Shown one piece after another: positions 10,062-17,284 of a DNA stretch of 64,000 nucleotides. The DNA comes from Jeongeupia naejangsanensis. GTDB taxonomy: Bacteria > Pseudomonadota > Gammaproteobacteria > Burkholderiales > Chitinibacteraceae. Both the position numbers and the translations under genes were made by a program. Position 1 is the first letter of the stretch. Every line of letters begins with the position of its first letter. The stretch covers positions 1 through 64,000 of the forward strand of contig NZ_JAESND010000012.1 in assembly GCF_016865585.1 (NCBI RefSeq), in the 5' to 3' direction. The notes under the pieces are model-generated. The model did not search any database and was not told the origin of the DNA. It saw only the letters and a list, made by a program, of their open reading frames with translations.

Positions 10062-11578
10062 CCACCGATCATCCGACGCGGCCCGTCGACGTCTGCCTGT
10101 TACTCGAAGGCACCTTTCCCTACGTCAGCGGTGGCGTATCGAGCTGGGTCAACCAGATCATCCGCGGCTTTCCGGAACTCCAGTTCGGTATCGTCTTCCT
10201 CGGCAGCCGCCGCGAGGACTACGCCGGGATGAAGTACACCCTGCCCGACAACGTCGCCTGGCTGACCTGCCACTATCTGCACGACATCCAGCACAACGAC
10301 AAGCCGCGCGCCCACCGTGGCGACGCAGCCGAATTCGAGATCATTGCCAAGGCACACGCCCACTTCCGCGCGCCCAACGGCCTCGACACCTCACCCGAGG
10401 CGGTCGAACGCATGCTGGAGCGGCTGTTCAACGGGCTGATGGGACGCAGCGACTTCCTTTACAGCGAGGCGGCCTGGCACTTCATCTGCAACCAGTACCG
10501 CCAGCATTCGACCGACCCGTCCTTCGTCGACTACTTCTGGACGATCCGGGCCATGCATGCGCCGGTCTGGCTGCTCGCCGAGATCGCGGCAAAGCTGCCG
10601 CCCGCCAGGCTTTTTCACAGCGTCTCGACCGGCTATGCCGGCTTTCTCGGCGCCCTGCTCAAACACCGGACCGGTGCGCGCCTGCTGCTGTCCGAGCACG
10701 GCATCTATACCAAGGAACGCAAGATCGACCTCTACCAGAGCGAGTGGATCCGCGACAACCGCAACGTCTTCGAACGCGAGGCCAGCCGCATCGGCTACTT
10801 CCGCGAGCTGTGGATCCGCTTCTTCGAGCAGCTCGGCCGCCAGTGCTATCGCGCCGCCGACGACATCGTGGCACTGTACGAAGCCAACCGGCTGCGGCAG
10901 GTGCGTGACGGCGCCGAGGCCGCGCGGACCCGCTCGATTCCCAACGGCATCGATCTGGCACGACTGGCGCCGCTGCGCGCGCAACGTGACGAATCGATTC
11001 CGCCGGTGCTGTGCCTGATCGGCCGGGTCGTGCCGATCAAGGACATCAAGACCTTCATCCGCGCGATGCGGACCGTCGTCAACCGCCGGCCCGATGCAGA
11101 AGCCTGGATCGCCGGCCCCGAGGACGAGTCGCCGGATTACGCGCAGGAATGCCGCGAGCTCGTCGTCAGCCTCGGTCTGGCCGACAAGGTCCGTTTCCTC
11201 GGCTTCCAGCGCATCGACGCGCTGCTGCCCAAGGTCGGCGTCGTCGTGCTGAGTTCGATTTCCGAGGCCCTGCCGCTGGTCCTGCTCGAGGGCTATGCCG
11301 CGGGCGTTCCGGCGGTCACCACCGATGTCGGCTCCTGCCGCCAGCTGGTCTACGGCCACGGCGCCGAGGACGAGGCGCTCGGCGCTTCGGGCCGTGTCGT
11401 CGGCGTCGCCGATCCGCAGGCACTGGCCGACGCGGCGGTCGAACTGCTCGAACCCGCACACTGGCATGCCGCGCAGGCCGCCGGGATCGCCCGGGTCGAG
11501 CGCTACTACACGCAGGCGCAGATGTTCGACAGTTACCGTGCGCTGTACGGCGCCGCCTTTGCCACGGAGACAGCCTGA
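10058..11578 (+). CDS. pelF: PelF, cytoplasmic glycosyltransferase polymerising Pel
   Basis: PelF is the GT4-type retaining glycosyltransferase that uses UDP-GalNAc/GlcNAc-type donors to build the Pel chain. The 506-aa product opens with the family signature LLLEGTFPYVSGGVSSW, has the acceptor-domain Rossmann fold, then the donor domain with IGRVVPIKDIKTFI and SISEALPLVLLEGYAAG (E-x7-E motif). Length equals that of Pseudomonas PelF (~507). It overlaps pelE (ATGA at 10058) and pelG (TGATG at 11576). Confidence 0.97.
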   Translation: MTTDHPTRPVDVCLLLEGTFPYVSGGVSSWVNQIIRGFPELQFGIVFLGSRREDYAGMKYTLPDNVAWLTCHYLHDIQHNDKPRAHRGDAAEFEIIAKAHAHFRAPNGLDTSPEAVERMLERLFNGLMGRSDFLYSEAAWHFICNQYRQHSTDPSFVDYFWTIRAMHAPVWLLAEIAAKLPPARLFHSVSTGYAGFLGALLKHRTGARLLLSEHGIYTKERKIDLYQSEWIRDNRNVFEREASRIGYFRELWIRFFEQLGRQCYRAADDIVALYEANRLRQVRDGAEAARTRSIPNGIDLARLAPLRAQRDESIPPVLCLIGRVVPIKDIKTFIRAMRTVVNRRPDAEAWIAGPEDESPDYAQECRELVVSLGLADKVRFLGFQRIDALLPKVGVVVLSSISEALPLVLLEGYAAGVPAVTTDVGSCRQLVYGHGAEDEALGASGRVVGVADPQALADAAVELLEPAHWHAAQAAGIARVERYYTQAQMFDSYRALYGAAFATETA

Positions 11579-12948
11579 TGGCCGGTATCGGTTTCGAGCT
11601 GCGCAAGCTGCTCCGGCGCGACAGCTACCTCGGCCAGTTGCAGGCCTACGCCTACGCCGGCCTGATCAGCGCCGGACCGTGGATCCTGTCGATCATCGGC
11701 GTCCAGCTGATCGGCCTGCTGAGCCTGTCGGTCGTCGTCCCGAAGATCGCGATCGAGCAGTTCCAGGTCTCGGTCACCTGGCTGCTGGCAACCAGCCTGA
11801 TCGTCACCGGACCGCTGCAGCTGGCGTTCACGCGCTACATCGCCGACCGGCTTTACCAGAAGCACGACCACCATGTGCTGCCTAACTTCATCGGCGCGCA
11901 GTTCGTCACGCTGGCCGTCGCCGGCACGCTGGCACTGGTGCTGTGCTTCACCGCCTTCGCCGGCGAATCGGTCGGCTACCGGATCCTGATGTTCAACGGC
12001 TTCGTGCTGCTGTGCCTGATCTGGATCGCCGCGGTCTTCCTGTCGGGGATGAAGCGTTACCTGTCGATCGTGCTGCTGTTCGCGCTCGGCTACGGCACGA
12101 CCGTGGTCATCGCCTTGTGGCTGCGGCCATGGGGGCTGGAAGGCCTGCTGACGGGCTTTGTCGTCGGCCATGCGCTGCTGGCCGGCGGGCTGTGGTTCCT
12201 CGTCTGGCAGCACTACCCGTCCGAACGGCTGATCTCGCTGCAGTTCATGCGCAGCGGCCGGATGTATCCGGCGCTGATCCTCACCGGGCTGTTCTACAAC
12301 CTCGGCATCTGGATCGACAAGTTCATTTTCTGGCTCGACCCGAGCACCAGCCAGGCCGTCATCGGCCCCTTGCGTGCATCACCGATCTACGACTTCCCGA
12401 TCTTCATCGCCTACCTGTCGATCATCCCGGGCATGGCGGTCTTCCTCGTGCGGATCGAAACCGACTTCGTCGACTACTACAACCGTTTCTTCGACGCCGT
12501 GCGCGAAGGCGGCTCGCTCGAACAGCTGGAAACCTACCGCAACGAAATGGTGTTCTCGATCCGCCAGGGGCTCGCCGAAATCGCCAAGATCCAGGGGCTG
12601 GCCATGCTGGTCACCTACATGCTCGCCGGCGAAATCTTCGCCTGGCTCGGCCTGTCACCGCTTTACCTACCGCTGCTGTATGTCGACGTCTTCGCCGCCG
12701 GCCTGCAGGTCGCGCTGCTGGCGGTGCTGAACGTGTTTTTCTACCTCGACTCGCGCCGCATCGTCCTCGGCCTGACGGCGCTGTTCGTCGTCGCCAACGC
12801 TATCCTCAGCTGGATTTCGATCCAGCTCGGCTCCAGCTGGTACGGCTACGGCTTCGCGCTGTCGCTGCTCCTGTGCGTGACGGTCGGTCTGCTGCTGCTC
12901 AACCGCAAGCTCGACCGGCTCGAATACGAAACCTTCATGCTGCGGTAA
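11578..12948 (+). CDS. pelG: PelG, MOP-family inner-membrane Pel flippase-like protein
   Basis: PelG is a polytopic inner-membrane protein of the oligosaccharidyl-lipid flippase type that moves the growing Pel chain across the inner membrane with PelD, PelE and PelF. The 456-aa product matches the family length, starts MAGIGFELRKLLRRDSYLG and has about twelve hydrophobic segments. ATG 11578 shares its A with the pelF TGA stop. It is the last pel gene; a GC-rich hairpin without a T-run (12976-12996) lies between it and rstA, so readthrough into rstA is possible. Confidence 0.95.
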   Translation: MAGIGFELRKLLRRDSYLGQLQAYAYAGLISAGPWILSIIGVQLIGLLSLSVVVPKIAIEQFQVSVTWLLATSLIVTGPLQLAFTRYIADRLYQKHDHHVLPNFIGAQFVTLAVAGTLALVLCFTAFAGESVGYRILMFNGFVLLCLIWIAAVFLSGMKRYLSIVLLFALGYGTTVVIALWLRPWGLEGLLTGFVVGHALLAGGLWFLVWQHYPSERLISLQFMRSGRMYPALILTGLFYNLGIWIDKFIFWLDPSTSQAVIGPLRASPIYDFPIFIAYLSIIPGMAVFLVRIETDFVDYYNRFFDAVREGGSLEQLETYRNEMVFSIRQGLAEIAKIQGLAMLVTYMLAGEIFAWLGLSPLYLPLLYVDVFAAGLQVALLAVLNVFFYLDSRRIVLGLTALFVVANAILSWISIQLGSSWYGYGFALSLLLCVTVGLLLLNRKLDRLEYETFMLR

Positions 12949-13010
12949 ACTCGACGCACACGCATTCCGCCGACCCGGCCACCAGGCCGGTGGCCGCAAG
13001 GATTTTCCGC

Positions 13011-13733
13011 ATGACCCAAACCATCCTGTTCGTCGAAGACGACCTCGAACTCGCCGGGCTGATCGGCGGCTTCCTGCGCTCGTTCGAGTTCGACGTCGAC
13101 CACGTCGCCGACGGCAACGATGTCATCGAGCGCGTCCGCACCGATCCACCGGCCCTGGTACTGCTCGACGTGATGCTGCCCGGCAAGGACGGTCTGACCA
13201 TCTGCCGAGAATTGCGCGAGTTCTATACCGGCCCGGTGGTGATCCTGACTTCGCTCAACAGCGACATGAACCAGATCCTCGGCTTCGAGATCGGCGCATC
13301 GGACTACGTCGTCAAGACCACGCCACCGGCCGTGCTGCTGGCACGCATTCGCGCCCACCTGCGCAGCACGCCGGCCGTGCCGCTGACCGCCTCGCCGGCC
13401 GCTGCCGGAGAGCGCAGCACGCTGAACTTCGGCAAGCTCACCGTCGACCTACGCAACCGCACCGCCAACTACCAGGGCGAGCCGCTGGGGCTGTCGACCG
13501 GCGACTTCGACCTGCTGTGGGAACTTGCCAGCCACGCCGGCGAAATCCTCTCGCGCGATCACCTGCTGAAGAAGCTGCGCGGCATCGATTACGACGGACT
13601 CGACCGCAGCATCGACGTGGCGATCTCCCGGCTCCGGAAGAAGCTCGACGACGATCCGCACGAGCCGCGCAAGATCAAGACCATCCGCCACAAGGGTTAT
13701 CTCTTCGCCACCGACATCTGGTGGCAGGAGTAG
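13011..13733 (+). CDS. rstA: RstA-type OmpR-family response regulator
   Basis: DNA-binding response regulator, 240 aa: receiver domain (residues ~1-120, phospho-acceptor D53 in LLDVMLPGKDG, switch Lys in VVKTTPPAVLLAR) and a winged-helix domain (~140-235, LRGIDYDGLDRSIDVAISRL). These signatures are those of enterobacterial RstA rather than of generic OmpR relatives. RstA responds to low pH and Mg2+ through PhoPQ in enterobacteria and activates asr; here an asr-like gene with an RstA-box match lies 1.7 kb downstream. It starts 62 bp after pelG. The cognate kinase follows after a 237-bp gap. Confidence 0.9.
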   Translation: MTQTILFVEDDLELAGLIGGFLRSFEFDVDHVADGNDVIERVRTDPPALVLLDVMLPGKDGLTICRELREFYTGPVVILTSLNSDMNQILGFEIGASDYVVKTTPPAVLLARIRAHLRSTPAVPLTASPAAAGERSTLNFGKLTVDLRNRTANYQGEPLGLSTGDFDLLWELASHAGEILSRDHLLKKLRGIDYDGLDRSIDVAISRLRKKLDDDPHEPRKIKTIRHKGYLFATDIWWQE

Positions 13734-13970
13734 TGGCACGGACGGCTGCGCCGGCTTGCCACTGCGTCGGGCGCTCCTCGCAGCACCCCAAGGGCACTTC
13801 CTGCGGGGCGTCCTCATGGGCAGACAGCCCGGTCCGGCTGCTGCAGCGTGGCCTCCTTGTCGTGAACCGGCTCGCTCGTCCCGATACTTCATCGCGCGGC
13901 AAGCTGGCCCGGCCGATGCAGCAATGGCCGACCGCGCCTTGTGCAGCACGCCTCCCGTTTTAGGAACCCG
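13734..13970. other. 237-bp non-coding stretch between rstA and rstB
   Basis: No ORF with a ribosome site, tRNA or terminator is seen here. Base composition is GC-rich like the surroundings, but codon-like periodicity of the flanking genes is lost. In most genomes rstA and rstB are nearly adjacent, so the stretch may be an insertion or the remains of one. The last 10 bases carry the rstB ribosome site (TAGGAA). Confidence 0.4.
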
Positions 13971-15272
13971 ATGCGCAAGCTCTTCCTGCGGTTCTACCTG
14001 ACCGTCGTCATCTGCTTCCTTGGCGCAGCGCTGCTGGTCGGCTCGTTCTACAAGCACATGATCGAGCGCACCAACGAGCGCTATCTGACCGACATCTTCC
14101 AGTCGACGATCACCATCATCGAGGAAGAACTCGGCGACCTGCCGCAATCGCTGTGGCATGACGAAATCAGCCGGCTGCGCGGCACCCTGCCGGTGCCGGT
14201 ACAGGTCGAAGCGCTCGATGCCTACGTGCTCAGCACGGACAACCGCGTCGCGCTCGCCTCCGGCGACATCATCCTCGTCGCCGACGCCGGCCTGTACCTG
14301 CACCGGATACCGAAGACCGACCTGATGGTCGTGCTCGGCCCGGTGTCCTACCTCGAGCAGCTCGACAACGTCTCGTGGCCGGACATCCTCGCGCTCGCGC
14401 TGATGTGTCTGGCGCTCGGCCTGCCGACCTGGCTGTGGCTGCGGCCGTTCTGGCGCGACCTGCTGGCGATGATCCGGCAGAGCCGCAAAGTCGGTACCGG
14501 CGACTTCAGCGTCCGCGTCTCGCTCGACGAAGCCTCGCCACTGGCGCCGCTCGGCGCAACATTCAACCGGATGGCGCACGACGTTGAAGAACTGTCGGCC
14601 AGCCGGCAGGCGATGATCGACGCGATCTCGCACGATCTGCGTACCCCGCTGGCCCGGCTGCGCTACCGGCTCGAAGCGCTGAAGGCCGGTGCCGCAACGC
14701 CCGACGTCGCCGCCGGCATGGAGCGCGACCTCGACAACATCGACGCGCTGATCGAGGAGTGGCTGACACTGCGCAGCCTCGAAGCCCGCAAGCTGACGAT
14801 GGAACTGCAGCCGCTGGAAATCCTGCCGTGGCTGTCCCGCCAGCTCGACGAACTCAGTGTCGCCGGCAACGCCATTCCGCTGACCAACGCCACGCCGGTC
14901 AAGGCCCCCTGGCTCGCCGCCGACAGCTATTACCTGTCCCGTGCGCTCGGCAACCTCGTCAGCAACGCGCGCCGTTACGGCGGCGGCCGTGTCGAAGTGA
15001 CACTGGCATGGGCCGATGGCGTGGCCCAGCTGATCGTCGACGACGACGGCCCCGGCATCCCCGAGGAAGCGCGGGCCCGGCTGGTCAAGGCGTTCGAACG
15101 GCTCGAAGGCAGCCGCAACCGCGACAGCGGCGGCTTCGGCCTCGGCCTCGCCATCGTGGCGATGATCATGCGCGGCCATGGCGGCGACGTGCGGATCGAC
15201 GATTCGCCCCTCGGCGGCGCACGCCTCGTGCTCTCGTGGCCAACGACGCTGCGCGACGCCGGCAAGCTCTGA
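13971..15272 (+). CDS. rstB: RstB-type sensor histidine kinase
   Basis: Inner-membrane histidine kinase paired with RstA, 433 aa. Two membrane segments (~residues 8-30 and ~135-155) flank a periplasmic sensor of about 105 aa; then HAMP, dimerisation/phosphotransfer domain with AISHDLRTPLARLRYRLE (H221) and an ATPase domain with N-box NLVSNARRYGGG, DDDGPGIP and GGFGLGLAI. The N-terminus (MRKLFLRFYLTVVICFLGAA) is very like enterobacterial RstB. ATG 13971 follows TAGGAACCCG; an in-frame ATG at 13941 would add ten residues without a ribosome site. Confidence 0.9.
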   Translation: MRKLFLRFYLTVVICFLGAALLVGSFYKHMIERTNERYLTDIFQSTITIIEEELGDLPQSLWHDEISRLRGTLPVPVQVEALDAYVLSTDNRVALASGDIILVADAGLYLHRIPKTDLMVVLGPVSYLEQLDNVSWPDILALALMCLALGLPTWLWLRPFWRDLLAMIRQSRKVGTGDFSVRVSLDEASPLAPLGATFNRMAHDVEELSASRQAMIDAISHDLRTPLARLRYRLEALKAGAATPDVAAGMERDLDNIDALIEEWLTLRSLEARKLTMELQPLEILPWLSRQLDELSVAGNAIPLTNATPVKAPWLAADSYYLSRALGNLVSNARRYGGGRVEVTLAWADGVAQLIVDDDGPGIPEEARARLVKAFERLEGSRNRDSGGFGLGLAIVAMIMRGHGGDVRIDDSPLGGARLVLSWPTTLRDAGKL

Positions 15273-15294
15273 CCGCCCGTACCACCACGTCGCG

Positions 15295-15308
15295 TACACG
15301 GCGTTACA
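15295..15308 (+). promoter_or_regulatory. Predicted RstA box upstream of the asr-like gene
   Basis: The sequence TACACGGCGTTACA matches the published RstA box TACATNTNGTTACA at 10 of 12 defined positions. Related partial copies (GTACC at 15279, TTACACGTCGCTACC from 15304) give a run of direct repeats spaced about 9-10 bp, as bound by OmpR-family dimers. It is centred about 61 bp before the predicted transcription start, a usual activator position. Confidence 0.65.
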
Positions 15309-15327
15309 CGTCGCTACCAAGCGCGCA

Positions 15328-15356
15328 TCGACCCTGTAAGCCAGTTTTTTGATAAT
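15328..15356 (+). promoter_or_regulatory. Predicted sigma-70 promoter of the asr-like gene
   Basis: -35 TCGACC (15328-15333), 17-bp spacer, -10 GATAAT (15351-15356). The poor -35 and good -10 fit an activator-dependent promoter under the RstA box. Confidence 0.55.
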
Positions 15357-15402
15357 CGCCTCCAACACAAGACGTGTTCTTCTTACTTGGAAACAGACAA
15401 TC

Positions 15403-16197
15403 ATGAAAAAACTGCTCGCCGTTCTCGTTGCTGGTGTGTTCGCTACCGCTGCTGCTGCCGGCATCGCTGCTGAAGCTTCGCCGGCTTCCAGCGTCAAGGC
15501 TGTGAAGGTTGAAAAGCACGCACACAAGAAGGGCGCGTCGGCTGCTTCGGCTGCACAAAAGGCTCAAGCCAAGAAGGCTGCCTCGACCGCTTCGGCTGCA
15601 CAAAAGGCTCAAGCCAAGAAGGCTGCTTCGACCGCTTCGGCGGCACAAAAGGCTCAAGCCAAGAAGGCGGCTTCGACCGCTTCGGCTGCACAAAAGGCTC
15701 AAGCCAAGAAGGCTGCCTCGACCGCTTCGGCTGCACAAAAGGCCCAATCGAAGAAGGCTGCTTCGACCGCTTCGGCTGCACAAAAGGCTCAATCGAAGAA
15801 GGCTGCTTCGACCGCTTCGGCTGCACAAAAGGCTCAATCGAAGAAGGCTGCTTCGACCGCTTCGGCTGCACAAAAGGCTCAAGCCAAGAAGGCCGCTTCG
15901 GCTGCTTCGGCTGCACAAAAGGCTCAAGCCAAGAAGGCTGCTTCGACCGCTTCGGCTGCACAAAAGGCTCAAGCCAAGAAGGCTGCTTCGACCGCTTCGG
16001 CTGCACAAAAGGCTCAAGCCAAGAAGGCTGCTTCGACCGCTTCGGCTGCACAAAAGGCTCAATCGAAGAAGGCCGCTTCGGCTGCTTCGGCTGCACAAAA
16101 GGCTCAAGCCAAGAAGGCTGCTTCGACCGCTTCGGCTGCACAAAAGGCCCAAGCCAAGAAGGCCGCTTCGGCTGCTTCGGCTGCTGCTGCCAAGTAA
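15403..16197 (+). CDS. asr: Asr-like acid-shock protein, Lys/Ala-rich repeat protein
   Basis: Exported, probably disordered, highly basic protein of 264 aa. A signal peptide (MKKLLAVLVAGVFATAAAAG) is followed by a short linker and 14 copies of a 15-residue unit of the type AQKAQAKKAASTASA. Enterobacterial Asr has the same plan (signal peptide, then AQKAQAAKKH-type Lys/Ala/Gln repeats) and acts as a periplasmic acid-stress chaperone. Support comes from context: RstAB directly upstream, an RstA-box match in its promoter, and a YdgD-like protease gene directly downstream, as in E. coli (asr-ydgD). ATG 15403 is used rather than upstream in-frame codons because it begins the signal peptide. The repeat is 2-3 times longer than in E. 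coli Asr. A histone-H1-like role is the alternative, but the signal peptide argues against it. Confidence 0.7.
   Translation: MKKLLAVLVAGVFATAAAAGIAAEASPASSVKAVKVEKHAHKKGASAASAAQKAQAKKAASTASAAQKAQAKKAASTASAAQKAQAKKAASTASAAQKAQAKKAASTASAAQKAQSKKAASTASAAQKAQSKKAASTASAAQKAQSKKAASTASAAQKAQAKKAASAASAAQKAQAKKAASTASAAQKAQAKKAASTASAAQKAQAKKAASTASAAQKAQSKKAASAASAAQKAQAKKAASTASAAQKAQAKKAASAASAAAAK
15556..16185 (+). repeat. 14 tandem 45-bp repeats inside the asr-like gene
   Basis: Units start with CAAAAGGC every 45 bp from 15556 to 16141. Copies differ only at a few codons (GCC/TCG after CAA, ACC/GCT, GCT/GCC), so they are nearly identical at DNA level and prone to copy-number change. Confidence 0.95.
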
Positions 16198-16218
16198 TCA
16201 CTGGCTCGCTCAAGCACG

Positions 16219-16247
16219 AAAAAACGGGGACACTGTCCCCGTTTTTG
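16219..16247 (+). terminator. Rho-independent terminator after the asr-like gene
   Basis: ACGGGGAC and GTCCCCGT arms flanked by A-run and TTTTT, loop of about 2-4 bases. Transcription of the protease gene behind it therefore probably depends on readthrough or its own promoter. Confidence 0.85.
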
Positions 16248-16266
16248 CATTTCAGGATCGACCAAC

Positions 16267-17040
16267 TTGCGTTACCTCGCTTCCCTGCTTCTGTCCGCCC
16301 TCAGCCTTGCCGCCCACGCCGACCCGGCCAGCGAGCGCAAGGCACTGTTCTTCGGTCGTGATGACCGGGTGGCGATCAGTGCACCCTACCCGGCGCCGTA
16401 TGCGGCAATCGGCCAGCTGGAAACCCGCGCCGCCAGCACCTGTACCGCAACGCTGGTCGCGCCCGATCTGGCCGTCACCGCAGCCCACTGCTTCCTGATG
16501 GACAAGGGCAAGATCGACCCCGGCCAGTGGTTCAAGGCCGGTTTCCACAAAGGCAAGTATCAGGCCCGCTATCGCGTCGTCGACCAGGTTTTCCACCCGA
16601 AATTCCGGGCCGGCCTCGTCTACAAGGGCGACGATGTCTACATCGAGCCATCCGCCGCACGCTATGACATCGCCTGGATCAAGCTCGAGCGCGCCGATGG
16701 CGCCGCACCGGCCCCGATCCCGCTGTTCAAGGGCGACCGGCAGACGCTGACCACCGCGCTGAAGGACGCAGCCTATCGCGCCACGCAGGCAGGATTTGCC
16801 GAAGATCACGACGACATCCTGACCGCGCATCAGGGCTGCCAGATCACCAAGTTCCGCAGCAACAATACGCTCTACCACCGTTGCGACACGCTGTCCGGGG
16901 ACTCGGGTTCGCCGCTGTTCATCGACACGCAATACGGCCCGCAGCTGATCGCGGTGCAAAGCTCGGCCCCGGACTGGTTCAACCGCAAGAAGGCCGACAA
17001 CGTGGCCGTCACCGTCCTGCAGTTGCCGGAACGCCCCTAG
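16267..17040 (+). CDS. ydgD: YdgD-like secreted trypsin-fold serine protease
   Basis: Exported S1-family protease of 257 aa. A signal peptide (~residues 1-18, ending LAAHA|DP) precedes a chymotrypsin-fold domain with the full triad: H74 in TAAHC, D134 in RYDIAWIKL and S213 in GDSGSP. The cysteines around H74 and S213 suggest disulfides, fitting the periplasm or exterior. Its place behind the asr-like gene matches the E. coli asr-ydgD order, and a role in the acid/envelope stress response is inferred from that. The start is TTG 16267 with AGGAT about 10 bp upstream; no better start keeps the signal peptide. Confidence 0.8.
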   Translation: MRYLASLLLSALSLAAHADPASERKALFFGRDDRVAISAPYPAPYAAIGQLETRAASTCTATLVAPDLAVTAAHCFLMDKGKIDPGQWFKAGFHKGKYQARYRVVDQVFHPKFRAGLVYKGDDVYIEPSAARYDIAWIKLERADGAAPAPIPLFKGDRQTLTTALKDAAYRATQAGFAEDHDDILTAHQGCQITKFRSNNTLYHRCDTLSGDSGSPLFIDTQYGPQLIAVQSSAPDWFNRKKADNVAVTVLQLPERP

Positions 17041-17125
17041 ACTGGCGCATCCGGCGGCGGTGCTTTACGCGCCCCCTCCCCGCTTGGCCTCGCTCGCCGG
17101 CCGGGTCGCTCCGCGACGTTTTCGG

Positions 17126-17284
17126 TACAATCGGTTGAATCGTATTCAAATCAAGCGAGCGGATCCGAGGCAAGGAACCCGGCGCGCAGCAACCGGAATG
17201 GACTGCAAGTCCATGAAGATTGCGGGCACCGAGGCACGCCGCACCGGATTCGCGCAGCCGCTTTGCTGATCGGAGTTTGTCGCG
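17126..17284 (+). promoter_or_regulatory. Structured 5' leader of proA, candidate cis-regulatory RNA
   Basis: A -10-like TACAAT (17126-17131) precedes about 145 nt of leader. Helices readable by eye: a closing stem GATCCG (17162-17167) with CGGATT (17245-17250) extended by GCG/CGC; a 7-bp hairpin ATGGACT-GCA-AGTCCAT (17198-17214); GCAA (17189-17192) with TTGC (17220-17223), leaving tandem G-A juxtapositions in the internal loop. CCGAGGCA occurs twice (17165, 17229). The proA ribosome site CGGAG is at 17271. Fragments resemble SAM-clan riboswitches (ATCAAG-GAG, GCAACCGG) but the 3' core does not, so the class is unassigned. Confidence 0.4.

Noticed and set aside
15304-16152. Repetitive minus-strand frame rich in LLCSRSGRSSLLGLS
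   Set aside because: Mirror of the 45-bp repeats of the asr-like gene; the plus-strand frame has signal peptide, promoter and terminator.
15556-16185. CRISPR-like tandem repeats
   Set aside because: Repeats are contiguous without unique spacers and are a multiple of three inside a coding frame.
17132-17284. SAM-I riboswitch in front of proA
   Set aside because: ATCAAG...GAG and GCAACCGG fragments fit, but the conserved 3' part (AGGTGC and following) is missing and the gene is not in methionine metabolism; kept only as an unassigned structured leader.
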